This document shows positions 23,653 through 24,470 of a DNA stretch of 24,470 nucleotides, piece after piece. The stretch is from Streptomyces sp. WM4235. GTDB taxonomy: Bacteria; Actinomycetota; Actinomycetes; Streptomycetales; Streptomycetaceae. Location of the stretch: assembly GCF_001279725.1 (NCBI RefSeq), contig NZ_LGDE01000456.1, positions 1 through 24,470 of the forward strand, given 5' to 3'. Made by a program: the position numbers and the translations under genes. Under the pieces are notes generated by a model. The model was not told the DNA's origin and did not search any database. It saw only the letters and a program-made list of their open reading frames with translations. Within the stretch, counting starts at the first letter, position 1. Each line of letters begins with the position of its first letter.

Positions 23653-24003
23653 TCAGACCTCGGACGGCGGATCCGTCGCCGCGGCGGCGTCGCGGTATTC
23701 GGCGTTGAGGCGCTGCGCTTCTTCCAGCTGGTCTTCGAGGATGACGATGCGGCAGGCAGCCTCGATCGGGGTGCCCTGGTCGACGAGCTCCCGGGCGCGG
23801 GCCGCGATCCGCAGTTGGTAGCGGGAGTAGCGGCGGTGCCCACCCGCGGAGCGAAGCGGTGTGATGAGGCGGGCGTCGCCGATGGCGCGGAGAAAGCCCT
23901 GGGTGGTGCCGAGCATCTCGGCCGCCCGGCCCATCGTGTAGGCGGGGTAATCGTCGTCATCGAGACGGCCGCCGAGCGGACCGGTCGGATCTCCTGCTGT
24001 CAT
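23653..24003 (-). CDS. MerR-like transcriptional regulator
   Basis: This 116-residue protein has a MerR-type winged helix at residues about 19-75: YTMGRAAEMLGTTQGFLRAI, then the wing with RSAGGHRRYSRYQL. A helical tail follows (ARELVDQGTPIEAACRIVIL, then EDQLEEAQRLNAEYRD), likely a coiled-coil dimer helix. It lacks a large ligand-binding domain and metal-binding cysteines, like the HspR- and BldC-related short MerR proteins. ATG 24003 has GAGAGG four bases upstream. It is convergent with the phosphatase gene, 61 bases apart. Targets are unknown. A long perfect hairpin lies about 25 bases upstream of the start. Confidence 0.85.
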   Translation of the reverse strand: MTAGDPTGPLGGRLDDDDYPAYTMGRAAEMLGTTQGFLRAIGDARLITPLRSAGGHRRYSRYQLRIAARARELVDQGTPIEAACRIVILEDQLEEAQRLNAEYRDAAAATDPPSEV

Positions 24004-24028
24004 CGCACCTCTCTGGGGAACGCGTGGA

Positions 24029-24059
24029 GGGGCCCCGGTGCCTATGGCACCGGGGCCCC
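24029..24059. terminator. Perfect 14-bp stem hairpin upstream of the MerR-like gene
   Basis: GGGGCCCCGGTGCC, loop TAT, GGCACCGGGGCCCC. The stem is very stable and symmetric. It may end transcription arriving from the right, or act in the leader of the regulator's mRNA. No T-run follows in either direction. Confidence 0.55.
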
Positions 24060-24470
24060 GAAGGAACTACTACACCATCTACCGGCCCTGATACTGCGCC
24101 GGCCTTCTGTTTCCGCCAACCCGACCGATACACGGTCGGGGATACGGGGATCGCGGTTGCTTGACCGGAGACCACCTCACTCACGATGTCCTGCGGTACC
24201 CGGACCCTGTCACCACGTCCGGGCGATCCTGATGGCGCTTCACTCCTCCGTTCATCCCTCAATGGACCAACTACTTGCCAAGCGGGGAACCGCGTACTGC
24301 CGGTACTTCTCTCACTCCTGGTCATGCGACCCGCTTGTACTGCATGCGACCTGACCAAGCGCCACACTCTCCGGCAGCCAGCCCCGTCGCCCATCCCGCA
24401 TCCGCTCTGGCTTGGAACCCCACTGCCGAACCTCCCGATGCGCGCGCCCGCAGCCGACGCCTTCACCGAG
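24060..24470. other. Terminal region with no supported gene
   Basis: Open frames are present on both strands, but none looks like a real protein. The base composition is less GC-rich here than in the neighbouring genes. A direct repeat GCATGCGACC-like pair lies near 24324-24353. The window ends before any new gene is clear. Confidence 0.4.
24120..24140. other. 8-bp stem hairpin
   Basis: CCCGACCG, loop ATACA, CGGTCGGG. Its position about 60 bases from the larger hairpin suggests a structured non-coding or leader region, but nothing further supports an RNA gene. Confidence 0.35.

Noticed and set aside
24060..24470. Possible riboswitch or tRNA near the right end
   Set aside because: No cloverleaf, T-loop or known aptamer consensus could be matched; only simple hairpins were seen.

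Overview
The base composition (very high GC), GTG/TTG starts, GC-rich third codon positions, polypurine ribosome sites and gene families (PP2C/RsbU phosphatase, GlxA-like AraC regulators, DHA2 exporters, secreted ricin-domain proteins, IS701-type transposase) point to a Streptomyces or close actinomycete chromosome. It looks like an accessory (arm-like) region: mostly short transcription units, many regulator-plus-transporter or regulator-plus-enzyme pairs, and several broken genes. No rRNA, tRNA or CRISPR array was seen.

Layout, left to right. 2-802: 3' end of a leucine-rich-repeat-variant (LRV) protein entering from upstream. 1230-2731: a GNAT acetyltransferase and a GAP/Sap-type membrane protein. 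3050-5341: an Rrf2-family regulator, a 12-TM MFS exporter and a second GNAT enzyme, with a related dyad (GTAAC-N7-GTTAC type) upstream of both the regulator and the exporter. 5363-7189, minus strand: a decayed serine hydrolase, a HIT-family protein and a 49-residue FCS-like zinc-finger protein. 7862-9684: a GlxA/AraC-type regulator followed by a metallo-beta-lactamase-fold hydrolase. 9852-10013: a relic of a helicase-associated (HA) repeat protein.

10104-12090: an SDR oxidoreductase overlapping a membrane-anchored SgcJ/EcaC (SnoaL-like) protein by ATGA, divergent from a MarR regulator; the shared intergenic region carries a perfect 22-bp palindrome flanked by a second dyad. 12324-13871: a secreted HExxH protein with a C-terminal ricin-type lectin domain. 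14371-15210: a graveyard of mobile DNA, holding a tyrosine-recombinase fragment, a truncated IS701-family transposase and a ribbon-helix-helix antitoxin knocked out of frame by a 7-bp tandem repeat. 15434-18989: two tandem DHA2-type drug exporters on the minus strand.

19660-20897, minus strand: a lipoprotein gene translationally coupled (GTGA overlap) to an exported OmpA-C-like protein, behind a perfect LacI-type operator palindrome. 21064-24003: a small HNH protein, an unknown four-helix membrane protein, a GAF-like/PP2C phosphatase and a MerR-like regulator. The last 450 bases hold two hairpins and no gene I can support.

The most notable points are the four regulatory dyads, the exported lipoprotein/OmpA pair, the secreted HExxH-ricin protein, and two genes whose reading frame is broken exactly at short tandem repeats (5 bp x3 and 7 bp x4), which could be decay or on/off switching. 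I see no convincing wholly new multi-gene system.
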